A stretch of 64,000 nt of DNA. Origin: Nitrospirillum amazonense (GTDB taxonomy: Bacteria > Pseudomonadota > Alphaproteobacteria > Azospirillales > Azospirillaceae). Location of the stretch: the NCBI RefSeq assembly GCF_007828035.1, contig NZ_VITV01000001.1, positions 434,001 through 498,000 of the forward strand. The letters are read 5' to 3'. Made by a program: the position numbers and the translations under genes. A model generated the notes under the pieces. That model saw only the letters and a list, made by a program, of their open reading frames with translations, was not told the origin of the DNA and searched no databases. Shown here in pieces: positions 35,400 to 44,500 of this stretch. How positions within the stretch are numbered: the stretch's first letter is position 1; each line of letters opens with the position of its first letter.

Positions 35400-36272
35400 A
35401 TGGCCATCCTGGGTGGCGCCAGCGTCCTTCCCCTGAAGTTCTACCCCGTTGTCGCGGCCGCCGTGGCGGCGGAGGTGGCGTGGTACGCCGCGCGGCGGCG
35501 GCCCTATCCCTGGTCGGAAACGGCGACCTCGGTGGCCGTCCTGCTGATGCGCATACCCATGAAGCTGGCGCTGGCCGGTGTCGTGGCGCCGGTGGCCTGG
35601 TATGCCTGGACCCACCGCATCGCCACCGTGCCGCTGGACCGCTGGTGGGGTCTGGCCCTGCTGTTTGCGGGAGAGGAGTTCTGCTACTACTGGGGCCATC
35701 GCCTGGGTCATGAGGTGCGCTGGGTCTGGGCATCGCACAGCGTCCACCATTCTCCCACCGCCTTGCATCTGGCCAGCGCCTTTCGGCTGGGGGTGACGGA
35801 AGTGCTGTCCGGCGGCTGGCTGGTCTACGTTCCCCTGTATTTCCTGGGCTTCAACCCGGTGGCGGTGGCGGGGATGCTGGCGCTGAACCTGTTCTATCAG
35901 TTCTGGCTGCATACCGAGGCGGTGGGCACCGTGGGCCCGCTGGAATGGGTGCTGAACACCCCCGCCCACCACCGGGTGCACCATGCCAGCAACCTGGAAT
36001 ACCTGGATCGCAACTACGGCGGCGTGGTCATCGTCTGGGACCGGCTGTTCGGCACCTTCGCCCAGGCGTCGCCCGATGTGCCGTTGACCTACGGCCTGGC
36101 CCATGTCGCCCCCAGCGGCAATCCGCTGGTGGTGTGCCTGCGCGAATGGAGGGCCATGGCCCGTGACGTAGCCCGGGCGCGGGGGGTGGGCGCCCGCCTG
36201 CGCCAGCTGTTCGGCCGCCCCGGCGACAGCCTGAGCGCGCGGGTCACGTCCTTGCGACAGGACATCCCGTGA
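35400..36272 (+). CDS. Sterol desaturase/fatty acid hydroxylase-family membrane protein
   Basis: A 290-residue di-iron membrane enzyme. The His clusters are HRLGHEVRWVWASHSVHH and TPAHHRVHHASNLEYLDRNY, matching the HxxxH, HxxHH and HxxHH pattern of PF04116. Four to five hydrophobic segments surround them. Such proteins hydroxylate or desaturate lipids, carotenoids or sterol-like molecules; the substrate here is unknown. The GTG start of the sigma-factor gene overlaps its stop (GTGA), so it leads an operon with the regulatory genes that follow. ATG 35400 follows the motif GCGAGG. Confidence 0.92.
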   Translation: MAILGGASVLPLKFYPVVAAAVAAEVAWYAARRRPYPWSETATSVAVLLMRIPMKLALAGVVAPVAWYAWTHRIATVPLDRWWGLALLFAGEEFCYYWGHRLGHEVRWVWASHSVHHSPTALHLASAFRLGVTEVLSGGWLVYVPLYFLGFNPVAVAGMLALNLFYQFWLHTEAVGTVGPLEWVLNTPAHHRVHHASNLEYLDRNYGGVVIVWDRLFGTFAQASPDVPLTYGLAHVAPSGNPLVVCLREWRAMARDVARARGVGARLRQLFGRPGDSLSARVTSLRQDIP

Positions 36273-36883
36273 CGGGCCAGCAGCCCTGGGGCCGCCTGCC
36301 CGCCCCCGACGGGGACGATGGGGCGGACGACGACACCCTGATGGCCCGGGTCGCCCAGGGGGACGAGCGGGCGCTGCGTCAGGTGGGCCAGCGCCATTAT
36401 GCAGCCACCTGGCGGCTGGCCAAGCGCCTGCTGACCTCGGAGGCGGAGGCCGACGACGTGGCGCAGGAGGTGCTGGTGCGGGTGTGGAACCATGCGGCAC
36501 GCTGGACGCCTGGTCGCGCCCAGCTGTCCACCTGGCTTTACACCGTCACCTATCGGCTATGCCTCGACCGCCTGCGCGGCCGCCGGCACGCCCCGCTGGA
36601 GGCGGCGATGGACGTGGCCGACCCCAGCGACGGCGCCGCCGAGACAATGGAACGCCGATCGGAGCAACGGCGGGTACGCGATGCCCTGGCCAGCCTGCCG
36701 GGAAAGCAGCGCGCGGCCCTGGTGCTGTTCTATTACCAGGAAATGCCGGGGCCCCAGGCGTCGGCCGTGCTGGGCCTGAACCTGCGGGCCTACTGGTCGC
36801 TGCTGTACCGTGCCCGGGGCGCGCTGGAACGGGCGCTGGCCAAGGGCAGCAGGGAGCCTTTTGGAAGGAAGGGTGAGCCATGA
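36269..36883 (+). CDS. ECF-type RNA polymerase sigma factor
   Basis: A 204-residue sigma-70-family factor. Region 2 is ALRQVGQRHYAATWRLAKRL, EAEADDVAQEVLVRVWNHAA and TWLYTVTYRLCLDRLR. Region 4 is ALASLPGKQRAALVLFYYQE followed by the helix-turn-helix PGPQASAVLGLNLRAYWSLL. Its GTG start overlaps the desaturase stop and its stop overlaps the anti-sigma start (ATGA). That tight coupling and the gene order sigma, membrane anti-sigma, periplasmic metal-sensor-like protein resemble CnrH/CnrY/CnrX systems. Target promoters are unknown. Confidence 0.93.
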   Translation: MTGQQPWGRLPAPDGDDGADDDTLMARVAQGDERALRQVGQRHYAATWRLAKRLLTSEAEADDVAQEVLVRVWNHAARWTPGRAQLSTWLYTVTYRLCLDRLRGRRHAPLEAAMDVADPSDGAAETMERRSEQRRVRDALASLPGKQRAALVLFYYQEMPGPQASAVLGLNLRAYWSLLYRARGALERALAKGSREPFGRKGEP

Positions 36884-37314
36884 CCATTGAGGAATTCGCC
36901 CGGTTGCTGGCGGCCCACGGGCCGGACATCGACCACTGGCCGCCGGAGACCCGGCGCACCGCCCGGCGCCTGCGTGCCCAGGACGCGGACGCGCGCGACC
37001 TGTGGGAAGCCGCCTTGCGTCGCTGGGCCCCCCTTGCCGGCGACGGCCTGGAAGAAGATGCGCCGGGCGCGGCCCGCGTCCAGGCCGGCATCGACGCCAG
37101 CCTGCGCCGCATCCGCCAGCGGCAGGGTCCGGCCCCGTCGACCCCATGGCTGTCCTGGCGGCCGGCCGGCGCCGTCTTCGCCACCATGGCGGTGGCCGGC
37201 TGGCTGGCCGGCACCTGGCTGACGCCGCCGGCCGAGGCGACGGCGCCAGCCACAGCCTCGCTGGCCACCCTGTTCACCCTGGCGGGTGTGGGCGGCGACT
37301 GGCTGGTGCAGTAG
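36880..37314 (+). CDS. Putative membrane-anchored anti-sigma factor
   Basis: A 144-residue protein: a cytoplasmic N-terminal part (MTIEEFARLLAAHGPDIDHW, rich in charged helices), one transmembrane segment near residues 95-115 (AGAVFATMAVAGWLAGTWL) and a short periplasmic tail. It has no zinc-binding HxxxCxxC motif, so it is not a ZAS anti-sigma factor; its size and topology recall CnrY/NccY-type proteins. Its ATG overlaps the sigma-factor stop by four bases. The role is inferred from position and topology, not from a recognised domain. Confidence 0.65.
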   Translation: MTIEEFARLLAAHGPDIDHWPPETRRTARRLRAQDADARDLWEAALRRWAPLAGDGLEEDAPGAARVQAGIDASLRRIRQRQGPAPSTPWLSWRPAGAVFATMAVAGWLAGTWLTPPAEATAPATASLATLFTLAGVGGDWLVQ

Positions 37315-37360
37315 CGCCCCCGTTCCCGTCCGCCCAATTCTTCACCGAAGGTTTGCCCCC

Positions 37361-37819
37361 ATGCGCTCACCGGTTCTGCGCTTCCTCTTCCTCCTGTCCC
37401 TGGCCCTGAACCTGTTCCTGCTGGCCTTCCTGGGCGCCCAGCAATGGCGCCAGCGGACGGCCCTGGGCAGCCTGCCCCCGGCGCTGGCCCGCTCCGCCGC
37501 CGGAAACGCGCTGGCCACGCTGGTGGGGCAGTTGGCGGAACCGCTGCCGGCGGGGGATCGCAGCCTGCTGCGCGGCGCCATCGTCAGCCACATGGCGCAG
37601 TTGGAGGCGGCGCAGGGTCGCTTCACCGCCGCCATGGATCAGGTGCGGGCGGAAATCGACCGCACGCCGCTGGACCCCGACGCCCTGCGCGCCGCCATGG
37701 CCAACGCCCGCGAACAGCGCCAAGCCATCGGCCCTGTGCTGGAGGACATCATGATGGAGGTACTGCCCAAGATGTCGCCCGAGGGCCGGCATGTCCTGGC
37801 CCGATACCGCGGACGCTGA
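37361..37819 (+). CDS. Periplasmic metal-resistance/sensor-like protein (CnrX/ZraP-like)
   Basis: A 152-residue protein with an N-terminal membrane anchor (LRFLFLLSLALNLFLLAFLG) and a helical body: RSLLRGAIVSHMAQLEAAQG, MDQVRAEIDRTPLDPDALRA, PVLEDIMMEVLPKMSPEGR. This all-helical heavy-metal-resistance (Metal_resist) layout is shared by CnrX and ZraP. Possible metal ligands are the His in SHMAQ and Met residues in the C-terminal helix; the full CnrX set of His ligands is not visible, so the sensed cue may not be a metal. It lies 46 bases after the anti-sigma gene. Confidence 0.7.
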   Translation: MRSPVLRFLFLLSLALNLFLLAFLGAQQWRQRTALGSLPPALARSAAGNALATLVGQLAEPLPAGDRSLLRGAIVSHMAQLEAAQGRFTAAMDQVRAEIDRTPLDPDALRAAMANAREQRQAIGPVLEDIMMEVLPKMSPEGRHVLARYRGR

Positions 37820-37837
37820 CCTCAAGGCACGCGCCTC

Positions 37838-38545
37838 TCACGGCAGGACCGCCCGGCGCAGCTCCACCGCCGCGAAGGCCAGGAAGGCCAGACCGGCGGT
37901 GAAGTCCAGCGCCCGGGCCACGCGCGGCGCCATCATGCCGCGCAGCGCCCCCACACCCGCCACCAGCACCACCCACCACAACAGGGAACCCGCCGCCACG
38001 CCCGCCACCGTGGTGGCGATGCGCAGGCGCGCCACCACCGCGCCGGAAAGGGCCGAGAGGGGGACGAAGGCGGTCAGCATGGCGGCAAAGACGATGATGG
38101 TGGGCGGATTGGTCAGCGTCAGCAGGAAGGAGGAGGCCCAGGCGCGCGGCAGGGACAGCGTCGAGAGGGCGGCCGGCCGGCTATTGCCCTCTAGCGTTTC
38201 AGGGCCGGCGGGCTTCCGCCGCAGGGCGGCATAGGCCAGCCAGCCCAGGAACAGCCCCGCCAGCAGGTGCAGCGGCCGGCCATGGTCGGTGACGAAAGCC
38301 GAGACCTCCGTCAAGCCCAAGGCGGCGACACCGGCGTAGACGCCGTCGCCGGTGGCGATGCCGGCCCCGGTGGCCAGGCCCAGGCGCCAGCCGCCGGCCA
38401 GCGTCCGCCGCATGCACAGGAAGGCCATGGGGCCCACCGGCGCCGCCACGCCCAGGCCCAGCAGCATGGCCTTCAGGAAGACGCCGGCGAAAGCGGCCGG
38501 CAGGAACAGGTTGGGCGCGATGGTGATCAGCGTGTCCAAGTCCAT
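37838..38545 (-). CDS. LysE-family exporter
   Basis: A 235-residue inner-membrane transporter with about six hydrophobic segments. Family motifs are the N-terminal GLGVAAPVGPMAFLCMRRTL and GLATGAGIATGDGVYAGVAA, and then SSFLLTLTNPPTIIVFAAML with its conserved NP. LysE/RhtB members export amino acids or related cations. The ATG at 38545 is chosen; 38554 is nine bases upstream. It is convergent with the metal-sensor-like gene, 18 bases away, and probably not part of that operon. Confidence 0.88.
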   Translation of the reverse strand: MDLDTLITIAPNLFLPAAFAGVFLKAMLLGLGVAAPVGPMAFLCMRRTLAGGWRLGLATGAGIATGDGVYAGVAALGLTEVSAFVTDHGRPLHLLAGLFLGWLAYAALRRKPAGPETLEGNSRPAALSTLSLPRAWASSFLLTLTNPPTIIVFAAMLTAFVPLSALSGAVVARLRIATTVAGVAAGSLLWWVVLVAGVGALRGMMAPRVARALDFTAGLAFLAFAAVELRRAVLP

Positions 38546-38660
38546 GAGAACCATCCCAATTTTAAAAGGTCGTTCCCGCGCCGCGCCGGCATTGCCAGGG
38601 TGGTGACGCCACCGCCCCGCAAGGGATGGGACGGCGGCATCGGCGGGATTGGGGCACAAC

Positions 38661-38691
38661 AAAAAGCCCCGCGGGCAGCTGCTCGCGGGGC
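38661..38691 (-). terminator. Intrinsic terminator on the minus strand
   Basis: An 8-bp GC stem (GCCCCGCG 38666-38673 with CGCGGGGC 38684-38691) is followed on the minus strand by five T residues (38665-38661). No annotated gene ends just before it, so it marks the end of a separate short transcript lying between 38692 and 38896. Confidence 0.8.
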
Positions 38692-38719
38692 CTGTTATCG
38701 GGTGTGTCGGGGACGGTGC

Positions 38720-38815
38720 TTAGCCGTTGCCCCCAAAACCCCGTGTCATAAACAGACAAAGCCCCGCCCCAAGCGGCACAGCGGTTTGCTGGCTGAATTG
38801 GGTGACGAGGCGCAT
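38720..38815 (-). CDS. Possible small ORF (31 codons) in a terminator-bounded unit
   Basis: The ATG at 38815 opens MRLVTQFSQQTAVPLGAGLC followed by LFMTRGFGGNG, and the stop lies 29 bases before the 38691 hairpin. AAAGGG is 10 bases upstream of the ATG. The peptide is mixed hydrophobic with a GFGGNG end, and no family is recognised. It could instead be a non-coding RNA between two intrinsic terminators. The rest of 38692-39027 contains the downstream catalase terminator and no other gene. Confidence 0.3.
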   Translation of the reverse strand: MRLVTQFSQQTAVPLGAGLCLFMTRGFGGNG

Positions 38816-38896
38816 CGGAATATGACCCTTTGTTGTGATGGGCTGGAGGCTAAGCTGCCGGGCCGCCCGGCCACAACCTGAAAGTGCGCGATTGTT

Positions 38897-38940
38897 AAAG
38901 AAAAATGTGACCGGGTGGCTTTTCGGGCACACCCGGTCAC
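38897..38940 (-). terminator. Intrinsic terminator of the catalase gene
   Basis: A perfect 11-bp stem, GTGACCGGGTG (38907-38917) with CACCCGGTCAC (38930-38940), is followed on the minus strand by ATTTTTCTTT. It lies about 90 bases after the catalase stop. Confidence 0.85.
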
Positions 38941-39027
38941 CAGGTTCCCTGGTGCCAAGGCCAGTTCCCGGTGGGGGATCACGGGAGGGGCCGGTTTGGG
39001 GGACGGGCTCCAGGGTGGGATGGGGTG

Positions 39028-40509
39028 TCAGGGGATGGCCGTCTCCGGCCGGTCGGCGCCCTCGCCCTGGGCCAGGGCCCGGCGCACACCCGCCGCGTAG
39101 TCGGCATGGACCAGGGCGAAGTGGCCCAGCTGGCGCTCCACGATGGCCTGCGGCACGCCCTGCATGGCGGCAGCGATGTTGGCGAACAGCCGCTCTCTCT
39201 GGCCCTGGTCCATCAGGGTGAACAGGGCACGCGGCTGGCTGTAGTCGTCATTGCTCGCACGGTGGTCATGCCGACCGACCTCGCCCGACAGGCGCAGCGG
39301 CGGTTCGGCCACGCTGGGGTCCTGGGTCGGGCCGCCCAGGCTGTTGGGCTCGTAATAGGCGTCGGGGTTGCCGGTGTCGTTGCGGAAGAAGCGCATGGCC
39401 CCGTCCTTATGATAGTGGTGCACCGGGCACTTGGGCTGGTTCACCGGCAGCGCCTCGTAATGCGTGCCCAGGCGATAGCGGTGGGCGTCGGCGTAGGAGA
39501 AGATGCGGGCCTGCAGCATCTTGTCCGGGCTGTGGCCGATGCCGGGCACCACGTTGGATGGGCTGAACGCCGCCTGCTCGATCTCCGCGAAGTAGTTGTC
39601 GGGGTTGCGGTTCAGCTCCACCACGCCCACGTCGATCAGCGGATAGTCGGCGTGCGGCCACACCTTGGTCAGGTCGAAGGGGTTGTAGGGCGTCTTGTCG
39701 GCGTCGGCCTCGGGCATCACCTGGACCTGCAGGGTCCACCGCGGGAAGTCGCCCGCCTCGATGCTGCCGAACAGGTCCTCCTGGTAGCTTTCGCGCGAGC
39801 GGCCCACCACCTGCGCCGCCTCGTCATTGGTCAGGTGCTTGTGGCCCTGCTGGGTCTTGAAGTGGAACTTCACCCAGAAGCGTTCGCCCTGGTCGTTCCA
39901 GAAGCTGTAGGTGTGGCTGCCGTAGCCGTTCATGAAGCGCGGGCTGGGCGGCAAGCCGCGGTCCGACATCAGGATGGTGACCTGGTGCAGGCTTTCCGGC
40001 GACAGGGACCAGAAGTCCCACATGGCGGTGGGGCTGCGCAGGTTGGTGCGGGGGTGGCGCTTCTGCGTGTGGATGAAGTCCGGGAACTTCAGCGGGTCGC
40101 GGATGAAGAAGACGGGGGTGTTGTTGCCGACCACATCCCAGTTGCCTTCCTCGGTATAGAACTTGACGGCGAAGCCGCGCACGTCCCGCTCGGCATCCGC
40201 GGCCCCCAGTTCGCCGGCAACGGTGGAGAAACGGATCAGCAGATCGGTCTTCTTGCCCACCGCCCCGAACACCTTGGCGCGGGTGTAGCGGGTGATGTCG
40301 TGGGTCACGGTCAGGGTGCCGAACGCGCCCCAGCCCTTGGCATGCACCACACGCTCCGGAATGCGCTCGCGGTTCTGGTGCGCCAGCTTTTCCATCAGTT
40401 GATAGTCTTGCATCAGGACAGGGCCGCGCGGGCCGGCGGTCAGGCTGTTCTGGTTGTCGGCGATGGGGGCGCCCGCGGTGGTGGTCATGCGGGGTGGCTG
40501 GCTGGTCAT
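39028..40509 (-). CDS. katA: Monofunctional small-subunit catalase
   Basis: A 493-residue haem catalase that disproportionates hydrogen peroxide. The catalytic segment [20 protein letters not shown] carries the active-site His and flanking residues. The Asn is in [20 protein letters not shown], and the proximal haem Tyr region is [20 protein letters not shown]-site residues of clade 3 catalases are likely present. The ATG at 40509 ([20 protein letters not shown]) is used because the frame upstream lacks similarity. It is divergent from oxyR across a 156-base region with palindromic half-sites. Confidence 0.97.
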   Translation of the reverse strand: MTSQPPRMTTTAGAPIADNQNSLTAGPRGPVLMQDYQLMEKLAHQNRERIPERVVHAKGWGAFGTLTVTHDITRYTRAKVFGAVGKKTDLLIRFSTVAGELGAADAERDVRGFAVKFYTEEGNWDVVGNNTPVFFIRDPLKFPDFIHTQKRHPRTNLRSPTAMWDFWSLSPESLHQVTILMSDRGLPPSPRFMNGYGSHTYSFWNDQGERFWVKFHFKTQQGHKHLTNDEAAQVVGRSRESYQEDLFGSIEAGDFPRWTLQVQVMPEADADKTPYNPFDLTKVWPHADYPLIDVGVVELNRNPDNYFAEIEQAAFSPSNVVPGIGHSPDKMLQARIFSYADAHRYRLGTHYEALPVNQPKCPVHHYHKDGAMRFFRNDTGNPDAYYEPNSLGGPTQDPSVAEPPLRLSGEVGRHDHRASNDDYSQPRALFTLMDQGQRERLFANIAAAMQGVPQAIVERQLGHFALVHADYAAGVRRALAQGEGADRPETAIP

Positions 40510-40599
40510 GACTATCGTCCCTCGTCGTCTTCTGATGGGCTTGGGCGCCTTGGCGCCCGACGAGGAAAAGCTACGCCGGCCGGCGTTCATGCGTAAAAT

Positions 40600-40636
40600 C
40601 GATTGTTCGTATCGTGACGATAGACCATCTATATCG
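40600..40636. promoter_or_regulatory. Palindromic operator region between katA and oxyR
   Basis: CGAT/ATCG half-sites at 40600-40603, 40611-40614, 40618-40621 and 40633-40636 surround the perfect inverted repeat ATAGACCATCTAT (40620-40632). This spacing of four half-sites suits a tetrameric LysR-type regulator such as OxyR acting on both divergent promoters. It is inferred from symmetry and context. Confidence 0.6.
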
Positions 40637-40665
40637 TCGGCGTGTTTTCAGGAGTTCGCCCGCCC

Positions 40666-41553
40666 GTGAACCTGCGCGATCTGCGATACCTTCTGGCCGT
40701 GGCCCAGCACCGGCATTTCGGCCGGGCCGCCGCCGCCTGCAACGTCAGCCAGCCCACCCTCAGCAGCCAAGTGGCCAAGCTGGAGGCGCGGCTGGGCGCG
40801 CCTTTGTTCGAGCGCACCAACAAATGGGTGGCGCCCACGCCGCTGGGGGAGGAGGTGCTGGTCCACGCCGCCCGGGCGGTGGCGGAGGCGGACGCCATCG
40901 TGGCCCTGGCCGGCGCGCGCGACCCGCTGGCCGGGCCGTTGACCCTGGGCGTCATCCCCACCCTGGGGCCCTATCTCATGCCCCGGGTGTTCGCCCCCTT
41001 GCGCCGGCGCTGCCCCGCCCTGACCCTGGAATTGTGGGAAGACACCACCGACGCGGTGGTGGAGCGCCTGCGCCGCCGCCAATTGGACGCCGCGCTGATC
41101 GCCACGCCCGCGGCGGGCGATGACCTGGTGGAGCGCCCTCTGTTCCACGAGGATTTCCTGGCGGCACTGCCGCCCGACCATGCCCTGGCGGAGGGCGACG
41201 GGCCGGTGGACGAGGCGGCGCTGGCGCCCGACCTGTTGGTGCTGGCCGATGGCCATTGCCTGCGGGACCAGGCCCTGGCCGCCTGCGCGCGGCCCGACCC
41301 CGGCGGCTGGTCCCTGCGCGCCACCAGCCTGGAGACCCTGCTGAACATGGTGGCGGCCGGTTACGGCACCACCCTGGTGCCGGCGCTGGCGGCCGAGGTC
41401 CACGCCGGACGGCGCGACGTGGTCTTCCGTCCCCTGGCCGGCACGGGGACCGGCCGCCGGATCCGCCTGGTAAGCCGCCCCACCTTTACCCGCCAGCCGG
41501 CGCTGGACGCGCTGGCGGACCTGGTGACGAGGGTGCCCCCCAAGGCGGTGTGA
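40666..41553 (+). CDS. oxyR: LysR-family hydrogen peroxide regulator OxyR
   Basis: A 295-residue regulator. The N-terminal helix-turn-helix is FGRAAAACNVSQPTLSSQVA followed by KLEARLGAPLFERTNKWV. The redox pair is Cys198 and Cys207 in DGHCLRDQALAAC, the exact C-x8-C spacing and sequence context of E. coli Cys199/Cys208. It should activate katA and itself upon disulfide formation. GTG 40666 is preferred to GTG 40642 because AGGAG lies just upstream. Confidence 0.95.
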   Translation: MNLRDLRYLLAVAQHRHFGRAAAACNVSQPTLSSQVAKLEARLGAPLFERTNKWVAPTPLGEEVLVHAARAVAEADAIVALAGARDPLAGPLTLGVIPTLGPYLMPRVFAPLRRRCPALTLELWEDTTDAVVERLRRRQLDAALIATPAAGDDLVERPLFHEDFLAALPPDHALAEGDGPVDEAALAPDLLVLADGHCLRDQALAACARPDPGGWSLRATSLETLLNMVAAGYGTTLVPALAAEVHAGRRDVVFRPLAGTGTGRRIRLVSRPTFTRQPALDALADLVTRVPPKAV

Positions 41554-41568
41554 GCCCAGCAACCAGCC

Positions 41569-44500
41569 TTATGGTGTGACGCCATATTCCTTGAACGTCT
41601 CATCGACCCGGGAATCGGCAGCCCGGGCGGCGGCGAGGTCGGCCTGCCCTTCCGCTGCCATGCCCTTGCGCAGCTTCGCCAGGCCCCGGCCATAGAGACT
41701 GGAACCGCTGGCGGGGCGGTCCTTCAGCGCCGCGTCGTATTGGGCGATCGCCTCGTCATAGCGTCCCAGACGCAGCAGGACGAAGGCCCGGCTGTCTTGG
41801 ATGGGGGTGGCGGTGGGCAACAGCCTCAAGGCCTCGTCACAGTCAGCCAGGGCGGTTTCCAGCGCGAAGCCCGCCGTTGCCTGCACCCAGCAAAGCTCAT
41901 TCAACCCCGATGCCTTGTCGGCCACTTTCTCGCGGACCTTGGCGAAGTCCTCGCGCGCCTGCTGGTCACGATGGGTCTGGGCATAAAAGCGCCCGCGCGC
42001 GTACAGGACGTTTTCCTCGCCCTTGCTGCCAGCTTGGCTCAGGGCCTGGGTGAACGCCGCCTCGGCCGCGGCGTTGTCGCCCAGCCGCGCCTCTGCCGCC
42101 CCCAGGGAGGCGAGATACTCACTCTGGTTCGGCGCCAACGCCACGGCGGCTGTCAGGTCAGCGACCTTGCCCTTCTGGTCGGACGACGATCGCGCACGGG
42201 CGCGCTGGGCATAGACGGAGGCGGTGGGCTTCAGCGCCAGGGCGTGATCGTAGGCAGCCACCGCTTCATCCTTCCGGCCTAGGATTTCCAGGGCTACCCC
42301 CTTCAGGGCATAGGCTTGAGCGTCGTTGGGCCGCGCGGCGATGGCCGCGTCACCCTCCGCCGCCATGGCATCCGTGTCGCCTCGCTGACGCAAGACGTTG
42401 GCCCGTACCTCATAGGCATCCAGGCGGTTGGGATCTAGCCGCTTCAACTCGGTGGCGTCCGTGAAGGCTTGGTCAAATTTATGCAGCCGATAGTAGGCCA
42501 ACATGCGCTGTCCCATGGCGGCAAGATCGAGCGGCCAAACTTGCAGGGTCCGCGAGGCGAAGAGGACCACGTCGTCATTGCGCCCCTGGTCCAGGGCCAA
42601 CTGGCCGATGCCAACCATCGCCTGCTCACAGGCGGGATCAAGGGCTAATGCCTTGTCAAAGTCCGCCTGGGCTGCCTTGGCATCACCTGTTTCCATGCGG
42701 ACATACCCGCGCATGCCGTAGGCTGGCGCCCAGTCTGGTTTCAAGGCGACGGCCTTCTCCGCATCCGCCAGAGCGCCCGCCTTATCACCCCGGCGGAAGA
42801 GGACGCCGGCGCGATTCACCAATCCCTCGGGCGTAGGGGGCGCCTTTTCCAGGAACGCCGCTTGCTCCTTCTCCGTGGGACGGTAGTTCAGGGGAGAGAT
42901 CAGGAAGACGGTCTCTTCCGACAGGGCGCGGATCTGCGCGGCGGCGGCTTCGACTTCCACCGCGGAAGCCATGTATTCCGGCTTCAGGGCACGGGTGCTG
43001 ACATCCAGTGTCAGGACGTTGCGCTCCACCTTCAAATCGCGGTGGAACGCCATTTCCATTATCGTCTTGTCCACGTTACCGCCTTGAACCGTGGCGCCTA
43101 AGGCGTCCGGCGGCAGGATGATGGTCTCGCGCGTCTGTTCAAAAAAGGGATAGGCGACAGCGAAGGGGGCATCCTGGTGCGGGCCCGGTTGCCGCTTGGC
43201 GTCCGCCTTCCAGCCCAGTTCCCCTTCCTGCAGTTGCAGGGCCACGGCGGTGGTGGCCCCCAGGCGCTTCCATTCCAGCGTCTGTTCCCCATCCATCAGC
43301 AGTGTCTGCCGCCCCGTGGCCACGTCGAAATCGGCGCTGACCGTCTGCGGTCGCAGGTTGGGATAACGCTTAGTCCAGAAGTTCCGCAGCGTCCGTTCAC
43401 GCGCGTCGGCCGTCAGGTTGTCCAGGCCCTGCTTGACCTGCAGGGCGCCGTCACCGGTCAACAGCTGTTCACCGTGGACGCGGGCAGGCACGCTGATCCC
43501 GGCGGACGCGTCGATGGCAAGCGTCGTCAACGCCGATGGCTCATCCGGGGCGGGCGGCACCACGGGCACCAGGGCCGCCCCTTGGGGCAGCAACGGCAGG
43601 GCCCAATGGAAATAGGGCACGGGCAGCCGATCCAGATCCCGGCCGGCATCGCCCGACCGGGTGCCATCCAGCCAATAGTCACGGCCGTCGATGTGGGCCC
43701 GCACCAGCACGTGGTCGAACAGGCCCGGCATGGGCAGGCGGGCATCCAAGCCGTCACCGCCTGTCGAGCTGACCAGGGCGGGTTCAGCCAGGATGTCCAG
43801 GGCGTGCAGTAGGGCCAGCAGCAGCGCTGTCTTGCCCTTGCAGTCACCGAAGCGGCGCGTCCAGGTCAGATCGGCCACCGCCGGCACCAGGGCCCCGTTG
43901 TTCATACCCAGGAACAGGTAACGCACCTGATCCTCCACCAGGGCCAGCGCCAGGCCGGCGCGCACCTTGGGCTCGGCCGACGCGGCTCGGATGCGTGCCA
44001 CCTCCGCGTTAAGGGGCGAGTCCGGCGCCAGCACCGCCGCCTTGGCGTACAGCGCTTCCATCTGGGTGGAGAGTTCGGCCCAGGAGGCATAGGTGCTGAA
44101 TTCCAGTTGGCGGAAATTGAAGTAGCGGGCGGGCGCGCCCTCTGGCCCGTGCAATTCCGCCACGTCCTTCATGTCCAGGCTCAGTTCGCCCGGAGCTGTC
44201 CTGGGCTTGTCCAGTCCATCGGTGACGCGCCAGCGCAAGGGCTGGGACCGGGGCCAGTTGGCCCGGACATGGACACGGGCGACTGGTTCTTTCCAAACCT
44301 CGGTGAACAGTACTCCCGCCTGACCTTGCAGGACGGGGTCGTTCCGCGTCAGTGTATAGGCGGCTTCCAGCACATCGCCCACCTGCAAGCCCGGGGGCTG
44401 CAGGGTGACGGTCAGGGTGCCGTCCAGGGCCGCCGCTTCCAGATTGCGTTCCCGCCGCAGGATAGTGAACGGTTGGGACGACGCCAACAGGTCGATGACC

